The notes below the pieces were generated by a model, which saw only the letters and a program-made list of their open reading frames with translations, was not told where the DNA came from and did no database searches. This document shows positions 8,333 through 18,500 of a stretch of 64,000 bases of DNA, piece by piece; positions within the stretch are counted from its first letter, which is position 1; each line of letters opens with the position of its first letter. Both the position numbers and the translations under genes were made by a program. This DNA is from Pseudobdellovibrionaceae bacterium (GTDB lineage: Bacteria; Bdellovibrionota; Bdellovibrionia; Bdellovibrionales; UBA1609). The stretch spans positions 1-64,000 of the forward strand of contig CANEZP010000008.1 of NCBI GenBank assembly GCA_947444305.1, read 5' to 3'.

Positions 8333-8785
8333 CTAGCGGCGGCCCGATTTGATTTTGACCTGCATTTTCGAGATCAAATGAACGGCCATTTTCTCTTGGA
8401 CTTTGCACATTTTTAATTCGTCGCGGCGGTACGAACGTTGCGAAGGGGTCAGCGTGCCCGTCTCTAATTCCATTTCGTAATCTAATTTGCTTGAACGAAT
8501 GCCTTCGAGCTCTTTGGTTTGTTGCTTGAACAACTTGTTCACGCCGGAAAGCGGAGCGACGTCGAGCCACTCTTCTTTATTTTTGTACCAGCTCAACATG
8601 CGCAAAAAGCGCGCTTTGTTTTTGGCGAGTGTGAAACGGGGGTATTGATCTTCGGACAAATCCAAAATGTTGTCGATAGAATCAAGAAGGCTGAAATCAT
8701 CATCCCCATCAGGATTTTGCATCAAAGGCTTCATCGGCTCTTGGGGTTTTCTAAGTAAATCGACACTATTTAGGCTATTGAGCAC
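8333..8785 (-). CDS. Conserved-looking cytosolic protein of unknown function
   Basis: A 150-aa protein with a GTG start; GGAGG lies five bases upstream. The N-terminal half is acidic (DGDDDFSLLDSIDNILDLSE) and the C-terminal half is basic and helical (SQRSYRRDELKMCKVQEK, ending KIKSGRR). It has no signal peptide, membrane segment or recognised domain. It has its own intrinsic terminator. It faces away from the metalloprotease-barrel gene across ~260 bp, which hold no supportable gene. Confidence 0.78.
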   Translation of the reverse strand: MLNSLNSVDLLRKPQEPMKPLMQNPDGDDDFSLLDSIDNILDLSEDQYPRFTLAKNKARFLRMLSWYKNKEEWLDVAPLSGVNKLFKQQTKELEGIRSSKLDYEMELETGTLTPSQRSYRRDELKMCKVQEKMAVHLISKMQVKIKSGRR

Positions 8786-9049
8786 GTGGACCTCCGGGAT
8801 TTTTTGAATACGCTCGCGATGAACGATGACTATTCAATGTATATACTTCATAAGCACAAAAATCTCAATGCACACCGGAACTTATACTCTCGGAGTGTAC
8901 ATTTAACTTTTAAAATTGGCGTAGTCGGATTCAATAGCACAGGTGAAGACACATTGCATTATTCTAAATCTCAGCGACGGTCATTTTTGAAATTTTCACA
9001 GCGAAGAAACGCGGTGGACAGATTCCGTAACTTGATCCACAAGTAATGA

Positions 9050-11785
9050 ATGCACCATCTAAGACATTGTTTTTACTTAGGCCTTTTGTTGTTCACCCTC
9101 GCCTCCTCCGCCAGCGTGGTCGCCCCTAACGACGGTCCATACTACCGTTTACGTAAGGATCGAACCCTCTACATTTACGACAAATCGACCCGCGATCTGA
9201 TTAACCAACTCGCTGCCTACAACCAATCCGTGCGCGAAATCTACGATCAGAGCTACGGTTGGAAGTTAGATGAGGAGATGGATTTATTGCTCACCTCACC
9301 TAAACAACAGATCGCGAACGCCTGGGCGACGACCTCGCCCAATATCAAAACCGTTTGGTACCCTTCCGGCGCAGTCTTGGCCGACGAGATGGCCGAAACT
9401 TCGTGGTTGTTGCTGCTAAACGCCCACGAGGTCGCGCACCTTTATCAACTGAACGCCAAAGGCCGCTTCAACGCCGGTTTGAAAAGTGTGTTCGGCAACG
9501 CGATCATTCTGCAGCCGTTCATCCCCGTCTTCTTACACCCCAACTTTTTCACGCCGACCTTCATGATCGAAGGCAACGCCACGTTTAACGAATCACGCCT
9601 CAATCTCGGCGGCCGGCTTTACAGCGGCGAGAAGCGTGCGCTCGTGCTCGCGCAGATTGGCGCGGGCGATATCGATCCTTCACGTTTAATTAACGACGAC
9701 TTCTATTTTCCGTACGGCGAAGAATCCTACATGCAAGGCGCTTATTTCCAAGCTCACCTCGCGGCCAAGTACGGGGTTGAAAAAACAAATAGCTTCTTCG
9801 TCGCGCAGGGCGAACATTATTTCTTACCGCTGATTTTGAACAACACTTTCCGTGAGCACTTCGGCAACAGCTACGCGCAAGAAATTCGCGAATACGTACG
9901 CAATATGGAAGGCCTCGCGAAAAAACAGCAAAGCACCGACGGCGATCGTTTGCTCGACACCACTTTCGTAGGCAATTTCAACCACGACGGCGGCCGCATT
10001 TTCTTCCTCACAAACTCGGCGAAAGAGCCGCCTGTCTTGCAGGTCTTCGATAAAAAGACCAAAAAGTTCGAGCGGAACCAGCTCGACTTGCTCATGGGTA
10101 AAGTTTTTTTTGACGGCACCACCGTGCGTACCGCGGCCAGTGACCAGAACAATCTTTTAAGTACCGAATATTCACTCTACGGCGTCGGCGCACGCGTGGA
10201 CGATCGCTACCGCGGGCAAATTGTGACCGATCAGCGCGCGGGCAAAACGGTTTCGCTCGACGCGACCGATTCGTGGTTGCAGCCGAAAGTTCTGCTCGAC
10301 GGTGAGCCGTACGACGTCAGTCAATCCAGCGCGATCTTAGATGAACGCGGCAACGTTTATTATTTCCGCCAGAACGGCGCCGAACGGATCCTTTACAAAA
10401 ATCGCGAACCGGTCACGAAGTTCGAGGGTTTTTACGCTAAACCACTTGAGGTCACGCCCGACGGCACGTTTTATTTTATCGGCTCTACCGATTATGGTTC
10501 GACGCTTTTCCGTTTGCGCGGCAAAGAGATCGCGCGTGTTTTGAAGTCCGACCGGGTGACCGACGCCCGCTGGGTCGGTGGGGATGAATTCTTAATCGCC
10601 GAGGTCAATCACCTCGGTCACAACATCATGCTCGCGAAGGGCGAGGTAAAACCGCAGCTGCCGGCCGTCTATTCTTACGGTTATCCTAATCAAAACTTGC
10701 GTCCCGCGGCCGCCATGACCCCGAATCAAGTCAACGAAGAGGAGCGGCCGTACAATTCGTTGGGGCAAATGCGTTACAACGCGCTTGAATTCGTTACGGG
10801 ATATTCGACCGGCTCCGGCGCGGCTTTGGCGGTGCAGACTTCGTTCTCCGACCCGCTTGAATACCAATCGTTCACCGCCGCGTTTGCAGGTACGCAGTTC
10901 AATGACCGGCAAGCTTTGGTGCAGTATTCGTTCACCAAATACCTGCCCGATTTTTTTGCACGCTACAGCTACGAAGAAGACGAGTGGCAAACGATCGACC
11001 GGGTCGACCAATTAGCTTACGATCAAGAACTCGCGCTGGGCGTGAACATGCCCGTTTGGCGTTACAAAAGATGGGATGCCGCGCTCGGGCTCGCGTTGAT
11101 TTACGAACACAACGACGCCCACAACGATTCCGCTTCACCGCTCAAGCTCGCCGATACCGAAGAAACGTACGGGACGATGTCGACGTTCGGACTGAACTAC
11201 GCGATCACGCCCGGCCTCGGTTTTTTCCCGTGGCGCGCCTTCTCTTTAAATTACGTGAATCGTTTGGAGACCCAGGCCAACACCTGGACGAAGCGTTACA
11301 ATACCTCACTCGTACAGACCAGCTACACTTACGGTTTACCCAAAGAGTTTTACGTTACCGCGGCCGCGAATTACGCCTGGGCCGAAGATCCCGATATCAA
11401 AGTCGGTTACGATCCGACTTCGCTTTCACAAGATATTCGGGTCGCGCGTTTGACTTCGCACAAAGAGGAATACCTCACCAAGAACGCGGGAACCGTGCGG
11501 CTTGAAATTTCAAACGTACAAACTTTGCGCGCCTACTCGGCCCGCATGCCGATTGGTCTCAACCGGATCGCGCCGGTCGTGGTTGGCCAAGGTTTGTTTT
11601 TGGACGACGACGCCCGCAACCTGTACCCGCAAAATACTTTCGAATGGGGCTGGGGCGCGGATCTTGAAGTTCTGCTTCTGCACCGGATCCCCGTTCATAT
11701 TCGTTTGCTGAACGCGTACGACACACGCTCGCCCATCGGCGAACCCGAAAGCGAAGCCCGCCTAAGTTATTCCGCGAAATTTTAA
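9050..11785 (+). CDS. Outer-membrane protein with gluzincin motif, propeller-like middle and C-terminal beta-barrel
   Basis: A 911-aa exported protein; the signal peptide is about residues 1-21 (LGLLLFTLASSASV). His126-Glu-Val-Ala-His130 followed by Glu174 (MIEGNATF) fits an HExxH...E gluzincin zinc site. Residues about 290-560 show short repeated strands resembling a TolB/WD-type propeller (FYFIGSTDYGSTLFRLRG, FLIAEVNHLGHNIMLAKG). Residues about 590-911 alternate in amphipathic strands and end in LSYSAKF, a typical outer-membrane barrel terminus. I infer a barrel-anchored surface or periplasmic zinc protease. It converges with the lipoprotein gene, overlapping it by 4 bp. Confidence 0.8.
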   Translation: MHHLRHCFYLGLLLFTLASSASVVAPNDGPYYRLRKDRTLYIYDKSTRDLINQLAAYNQSVREIYDQSYGWKLDEEMDLLLTSPKQQIANAWATTSPNIKTVWYPSGAVLADEMAETSWLLLLNAHEVAHLYQLNAKGRFNAGLKSVFGNAIILQPFIPVFLHPNFFTPTFMIEGNATFNESRLNLGGRLYSGEKRALVLAQIGAGDIDPSRLINDDFYFPYGEESYMQGAYFQAHLAAKYGVEKTNSFFVAQGEHYFLPLILNNTFREHFGNSYAQEIREYVRNMEGLAKKQQSTDGDRLLDTTFVGNFNHDGGRIFFLTNSAKEPPVLQVFDKKTKKFERNQLDLLMGKVFFDGTTVRTAASDQNNLLSTEYSLYGVGARVDDRYRGQIVTDQRAGKTVSLDATDSWLQPKVLLDGEPYDVSQSSAILDERGNVYYFRQNGAERILYKNREPVTKFEGFYAKPLEVTPDGTFYFIGSTDYGSTLFRLRGKEIARVLKSDRVTDARWVGGDEFLIAEVNHLGHNIMLAKGEVKPQLPAVYSYGYPNQNLRPAAAMTPNQVNEEERPYNSLGQMRYNALEFVTGYSTGSGAALAVQTSFSDPLEYQSFTAAFAGTQFNDRQALVQYSFTKYLPDFFARYSYEEDEWQTIDRVDQLAYDQELALGVNMPVWRYKRWDAALGLALIYEHNDAHNDSASPLKLADTEETYGTMSTFGLNYAITPGLGFFPWRAFSLNYVNRLETQANTWTKRYNTSLVQTSYTYGLPKEFYVTAAANYAWAEDPDIKVGYDPTSLSQDIRVARLTSHKEEYLTKNAGTVRLEISNVQTLRAYSARMPIGLNRIAPVVVGQGLFLDDDARNLYPQNTFEWGWGADLEVLLLHRIPVHIRLLNAYDTRSPIGEPESEARLSYSAKF

Positions 11786-12435
11786 CGGCTGGTGCGCACG
11801 CCCGTGTGCGCGCTGATTCCGCTGCCCGCCGGGCCCGATTTGAGCGAAGCCTCATCCGAGTTCGCTTGCTGAGAAGCGACGGAACGTTGATTCATTTTAT
11901 TGGTGATCCGGACCGAGGCCGAAACGCCCGAAGTTCCGATGGCCAAGTGCCCACCCGTTCCACCCGCCGTGATCAGCGTGGGTACGACCCCACCCGAAGC
12001 GGCGCTGTACAAGATACGGATGAAGCTTGGTTTCGAACTGCCGGCCGAAGTTTCACCGCGCAACTGGATTTCGTAAACGGTACCTTCGCTGACCGTGTAG
12101 CCGAGGGCCGCTAGACTTTTTAACTCAAACGAAAACTTTTGGTCGGCCGAGCAGCTCACGCTGATCCCCGAGACCGTTAGCGCGTCGATGTTGGCGAAGG
12201 TCGTGGACGTTCCGACCGCCGTGCCGGTCAGCCGGCGAATCTTGGGATCACACTCGCCGTTGATCTGGAAAGTCAGTGCGTCGCTATACGTTTGTAGAGT
12301 TCGAACGAAGGCGCCGGAGAATTTTGGACGCGGAATCATATCTTCGTCGAGGGTCACGAAGTTAGGCGTGCCTTCCGTGCAAGCCGCGGTGACGAGCAAA
12401 AATCCTAAAATGAGACAATCCCGAAGACGCTTCAT
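11782..12435 (-). CDS. Putative lipoprotein divergent from the giant fibre gene
   Basis: A 217-aa protein from ATG 12435; ATG 12447 is possible. The N-terminus MKRLRDCLILGFLLVTAAC is a type II signal peptide with a lipobox ending at Cys19. The mature part is rich in Thr, Ser and Gly with two further Cys, suggesting a beta-sandwich or fibre-like domain (GGTGGHLAIGTSGVSASVRI). I do not recognise a family. It is divergent from the fibre gene across about 150 bp, so the two may share regulation. A role in anchoring the fibre is only a suggestion from position. Confidence 0.75.
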   Translation of the reverse strand: MKRLRDCLILGFLLVTAACTEGTPNFVTLDEDMIPRPKFSGAFVRTLQTYSDALTFQINGECDPKIRRLTGTAVGTSTTFANIDALTVSGISVSCSADQKFSFELKSLAALGYTVSEGTVYEIQLRGETSAGSSKPSFIRILYSAASGGVVPTLITAGGTGGHLAIGTSGVSASVRITNKMNQRSVASQQANSDEASLKSGPAGSGISAHTGVRTSR

Positions 12436-12583
12436 TAGATATGGCATCGGCTTTAGGTGGGGGAAACTAAAAGCGGTCTCAATCTTAGATTTGGACTTCA
12501 CTCAAATCTCGAAAATTCCGACGAATAACAAGACGTGGAACGTTGTTTGGCTAGCATACATATAAAGACGGCGGTTTAGAGTT

Positions 12584-15500
12584 TTGTCATCAGGCATCGG
12601 CAGCATCGCATTAATGTTTATCTTCATGGGCTTCTCCGCCCATGGCGCTCCCCTATTGCCTCAAAACTTTACGGTTGAAGGACGCTTCTTCGACGCGGGC
12701 AACCCGATGAACGCGGTCGTGAACGTCCGGTTAGATGTCCTCGTGCAAGACGCAACTTATCCAGATTGCATTCTCTATAGCGAACAGCACAACGGCGTGA
12801 ACGTCACCGGCACCGCGGCGACCGCGGGGTTCTTCGCGTTGCCGTTAGGCAGCGGGACGTCTCCCGTCAACTTGCTCGGCGAATTCTGGCGCGTATTTTC
12901 CAACTCTGAGAACCTGACGTTATTGCCGCCAACCTGCAAGAATATAGATCTGACCAACAAGCCACGTCTGATCCGCATCTCCGTCGATAAAGCGCAAGAC
13001 GGAAACTACGCGACGCTTTCGCCCGACACGGTTGTGACTTCGGTCCCGACGGCGTTGGTCGCCGAAACTTTAAACGGCAAATCTTCCGCAGATTTTTTGC
13101 AGCCTAACGACAACGTCGCTACCGATTTATCCCAAGGCAGCCTCGAGAATGTTTTCTCATCGACCAATTACGCGCGTTTAAAAGAGTTATTGAGTCCGAC
13201 GGCAGCTGTTGGTTTTGGCGGACAGCGCTTAACGAATCTCGCGGACCCGACGTCGGCGCAAGACGCGACGACCAAAACATATTCCGACACGCGCCTAGCC
13301 GGTCAAACGATCGACCTCGCCGACGTCGCGGCCGGTTTCGGCGGTGGTAAAGTTTTGACTTGGGATCAAACCGCGGCGAAGTGGGTGGCCACGGCTCCCG
13401 TTACGATGGGCGCGGCCGGCGGCGACCTCTCGGGCACGTACCCGAACCCGACGATCGCGGCTTTGGCGATCGGCACTTCGAAGCTCGCGGACAACGCGGT
13501 TACTTCCACAAAGATCTCCACCACCGGAATCGCGCCTAATCAATTGGTCATTACCGACAACCTCTCGGGCGCAACCCTCAAATACGCTTCTTGCGCGAAC
13601 AACGAAGTTCTGAAGTACGTCACCGGAACGGGTTGGCAGTGCACAGATGTCTCGATGCTCTCCGCAGTTTTGTCGGTGAACGGAAAGAGCGGCGTCGTCG
13701 TTTTGAACGGTGCGGACTTGGGTTTAAAAACGGCTTCGATGCGCGACATCGGCCTCGCGGTCGGCGAAGTTCCGGACCTCGATGCCGGCGGTAAGCTCGC
13801 AACGGGTGTCATCCCTAACTTCGCGGGCGATATCAGCGGCGCTTACACGAGCGCTTTCGTAGCGGGCCTACAAGGCCGCGCGATCGCCGACACGGCTCCG
13901 AACGCGAATGAAGTTTTGCGCTGGAATGCAACGTTGCTGCGCTGGGAACCGTCGGCCCTCGTGGATAACGTTGGGATCACCGCTTTAACCGGCGACATCA
14001 GTGCATCAGGCACCGGCTCGGTGGCGGCGGTTCTATCGAATGGCGTAGTTACGACCCCCAAAATGTTTGCGAATCCCGGCGCCAATCGTCTGATCGCTAC
14101 CGACGCGACGACCGGGGCTACGTTGCAACCTTTCGTATGCTCTGGCCTAAACGAAACTCTTCGGTGGACCGCCGCGGGCTGGGCCTGCGTCGATGCGACC
14201 ACCCTCCTCGGTGGAAACCCCGTGTACGTCGGTGGTAATTCCGTCGTCGCGGATCTCAACATCGGCACGAGCAACAACTACGCCGTGAATCTAATCACGA
14301 ACAACACGAGCCGTGTCACCGTAATGACCGGTGGAAATGTCGGTATCGGCACCTCAGCACCGGCCAGGCTTCTCGAAGTGGCCGGCCCCATGCGATTGCA
14401 ACCCGGTGCGATGCCAACCACGCCCGCGGCGGGTGATCTAGCCTTCGACAGTGGCTTGGCAAATGCCTTACGCTTTCACAACGGTGCGAACTGGATCACG
14501 ATCGGCAACGGAAACGGCGACTTTTTAGCCAATGGTACCGTAGCGATGACCGGTAATCTTCGGATGAACGGACGCTACGTTTCGTCGGACGGTGATAACG
14601 AGGGCTTATACGTCGACGGCGCCGGCCGTGTCGGTATCGGCAACAATGTTCCGGCCGTAGCGCTCGACGTCACCGGATCGGTCAACGTAGGGAGCACCGT
14701 CACTTCGGGTCAATTTATCGCGGCGCAAAGTTTGACCCCGGCGGTTGGCTATGGTTTCAATAATTCACCGACGACGGGACTAAGTTCTTCGAATCCGGGT
14801 TTCGTTGAAGTCGTGTCGAACGGCACCACCGTCGTTAATATTGACGACACGCTGGCCCGGTTTAACAAACCGTTGAGTATTTCGAGCGAAATTACGCAGA
14901 ACTATCTACCCGCCGGTTCGCCGCCCACTCCAGCCAACATTCAGGTGAGAGTCACGAACGCGGCGGCAGCGGACAATAATCTCGTGAGCATGCGACTGAG
15001 CACCCGGAATGCGACAAACCAAGACCAAAGCGCTTACATCGGCGCCGTTTCCAATTCGGGCGCGAGCAGTTATTCTCCGACGATTGTCTTTGGCCAATCG
15101 TTGAACCCAACGACCTACTCCGAGCGCATGCGGATTGCCGCGGACGGAAGTGTGGGTATCGGCACCTCAACCCCGACACGTTTGCTCGAAGTCGGCGGCT
15201 CCATTCGCATTCAGCCCGGCCTTCTACCCGTTTCGCCTAGCGCGGGCGATTTGGCCTTCGACAGCGGGGATTCAAACAAGCTCAAATTCAACAACGGATC
15301 AATCTGGGTGAGTATCGGCTCAGGCACCGGTGACTTCATGGCCTCGGGCTCGGTGCCGATGACCGGTGAACTTAGATTAATAGATGGTGCCGCGAACACG
15401 CCGGGCCTAACCTTTCAAAGTGACACGGACAACGGACTTTTCTTGCCCGGTCCCGACAGCGTTGCCCTAAGCACCGGCGGTATTGAGCGGCTGCGTGTCG

Positions 15501-18500
15501 ATAGCCTTGGCAGAGTAGGTATCGGAACCTCTACCGGACAATATCCCCTTCAAGTTTCCACCACTTCGGTCGGCGTCGTAAACGCCGTGGTGTTGACAAA
15601 TAAAAGCTCCGCATCCGCCGGAAACGGCGTCGCTCTCGGAATGACCTCCGGTACTGCCCAAATCGGCAACATCGCCGCCGTGAACGAATCGAACTCGAAT
15701 TCCTATCTCGCCTTTTCAAATCGTTCCGTAACCACCTTGCAAGAGCGTCTTCGGATAAGCTCTAACGGAAATGTCGGCGTCGGCACCACAGATCCCCAGC
15801 GTAAACTGCAGGTAGAAGGTGCCATGCGCCTCACGCCCGCGCCTTTACCGGGAACTCCGGGAGCTGGTGATCTCGCTTTTGACAGCGCGAGTGCGAATTC
15901 ACTAAAATATCACAACGGAACTGCTTGGGTTACGATCGGTTCCGGCACCGGCGACTTCATGAAGGACGGCTCGGTCGCGATGACCGGCAACTTCCGCACC
16001 GGCGGCAACTGGATTTCAAACGCGGGCGCGAATGACGGTTTGTTCGTTACGTCTACGGGCAACGTCGGTATCGGTTTGACGAATCCGACCACGAAATTAG
16101 ACGTGAACGGCACTTTGAACGCGAATGGCCCTATCAGCACCGGCTCGTACGTGCTCGCTAAAGGCTCGGGGTACGGATTTATTCAAGAAAGCAACTCGCA
16201 CAAGTTGATAACTTTTTTGAACGGTGGATCCTACCAATTCGGTACTGAAACGAACACTCCCCTTACGCTCGCGACTAATAATTTAGACAGAATCTTCATC
16301 AGCAACAACGGGAACGTCGGTATCGGCACGACAAACCCGGCGGCCCGCCTCGACGTGAACGCGAATATCTTAGTTAACGGCGTAAGCGTCGGTCGCGGTA
16401 CGAACAACGTGGCAAGCAATTTAGCCTTTGGAACCACGGCGTTAAATACGGCGACCGGCGGTGAGAACACCGCAATCGGACACGCCACATTGACGAATGT
16501 TAACACCGGTACGGCGAACACCGCGATGGGTCTTAATGCATTGAACGGACTTTCGGTCGGAGCTCAAAACGTAGCCGTGGGGCGATCGGCCATGGCCGGA
16601 ATGGTGACCGGCTCCAATAACGTGGCCGTTGGTTCTTACTCGTTAGCAAGCTCGGGTTTGAAAAATTACAACACCGCACTCGGTGACAGTACTCTTTTTA
16701 ACGATACATCAGGAGAACGAAATCTAGCGCTCGGTTACCAAGCTGGGTTCTCGATCACTACGGGTTCACAGAATACGATTGTAGGAACCGAGAGTGGCTC
16801 GAATCTTACGACGGGCTCAAACAATATACTTATTGGCCGTAGTGCGACGACCCCGGCCAATGACACAACCGGCTTCTTAAACATCGGTAATGCAATCTAC
16901 GCGACCGGCATGTCGGGAAGTCTCGCCAATCCCGCCGGAAATGTGGGTATCGGCACGACAACCCCGCTTCGGACTCTGGAAGTGGCCGGCTCGATCCGCG
17001 TGCAACCGACGGTACTCCCCGCTTCGCCGGTCGTGGGTGACATCGTCATCGATAGCGCGGCCGGTAACTCTTTTAAATATCACAATGGTTCCAATTGGCA
17101 GACCGTGAATACAGGTGCAGGCGACTTCAGATCCGACGGCACCATCGCGATGACCGGGGCACTCCGCACGATCGCCGGAACATCCACCACGCCGGGTTTC
17201 ACTTTCTCCGGCGACACCGATAGCGGACTCTACGCACCCGTTGCCGACAACCTTGGACTAACCACCGCGGGCGGCGAAAAAGTTCGCATTTTAGCGAACG
17301 GCAACGTAGGACTCGGTACGACTTCGCCGAACGCGCGACTGGACGTCGCGGGTCAAATCTTTACGTCTAGTGGACTCTACGCAAACGGCGTCGCTCTTAA
17401 GCTGGGTATTGCGGGCAATCCCTACATCACCGTTCTGCCAACCGGCGAGGTCGGCGTCGGCATGACTTCGCCTACCTCGGCGTTCCAAGCCGCGGCTTCC
17501 GGCCCGAAAACCACGAACTACGTTGGCCACTCGTTTACTAACGATGCAACCTCGACCTTGTCGAGCCTCATCAAAACCGGTTTAGATATTCAATCAAACG
17601 GTACTTGGTCAGGCGTGGGCGCGATGAACGTAGGACTCAACGTCAACGTTAGCGGCGCCACCACCAATTACGCAGCTACCTTCAACGGCGGAAGCGTCGG
17701 TATCGGCACCTCAACCCCGGCGCGCACGCTCGATATTTACGGCGTCATGCGCTTGCGACCGTTTACGGCACCAGTACCCGGGGCCGTGGGCGATATTCTT
17801 ATCGACAGTGCCGCATCGAACGCTCTCAGATATCATAACGGCACCCAATGGCAAACGGTCGGCACCGGTAACGGCGATCTTCGCGCGGACGGCAGCGTCC
17901 CGATGACGGGAGCTTTGCGAGTGATCGCGGGCTCACCGTCAAGCGCCGGGCTTGCCTTCGTCGGCGACACGAACAACGGAATCTTCTCACCGGCCGCGGA
18001 CATTTTGGCCGTTACAACTTCAGGCCTCGAACGCCTGCGCGTGACGAACCAAGGTTATGTCGGGATCGGATCGACCGCACCAACCGGCCGTTTTCAAGTG
18101 ACCGAGTCACGAGCCGACACCAGCGGAGACGTAGTTTCAAACGGGACAAATTTAGAGGTCAATTTTGGTTCCGCAAGTTCCGCAAACTTCTATGCTTCGC
18201 GAAATCAAGCGCTGCTTAAAGGCGGCGTGAACGGCGCGCAGGTCTACGGCGCAGATAATTTTGCGAATAGCGAAAGTACCGGGAACATCGCTTTATTGGT
18301 GGGCTCACAAAACTCCGCAGCATTGGCCTCGGGCACCGCCGGAGAGTTATTCGGAGCTAAAAACTTTGCGCGCATTGATAACAATTCGACAGCAACTTCG
18401 ACTTACGGCGCGATGAACACTTCCATTCGTTACGCGCTCGGAACGACAACGCAAGCCTTCGGTGCGTACAACTCGGTTGAAAACCAAGATGGTGTAACTA

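Noticed and set aside
8786-9046. 86-codon plus-strand frame between divergent genes
   Set aside because: There is no ribosome site, the composition is unlike neighbouring genes, and it fills the expected promoter region of two genes.
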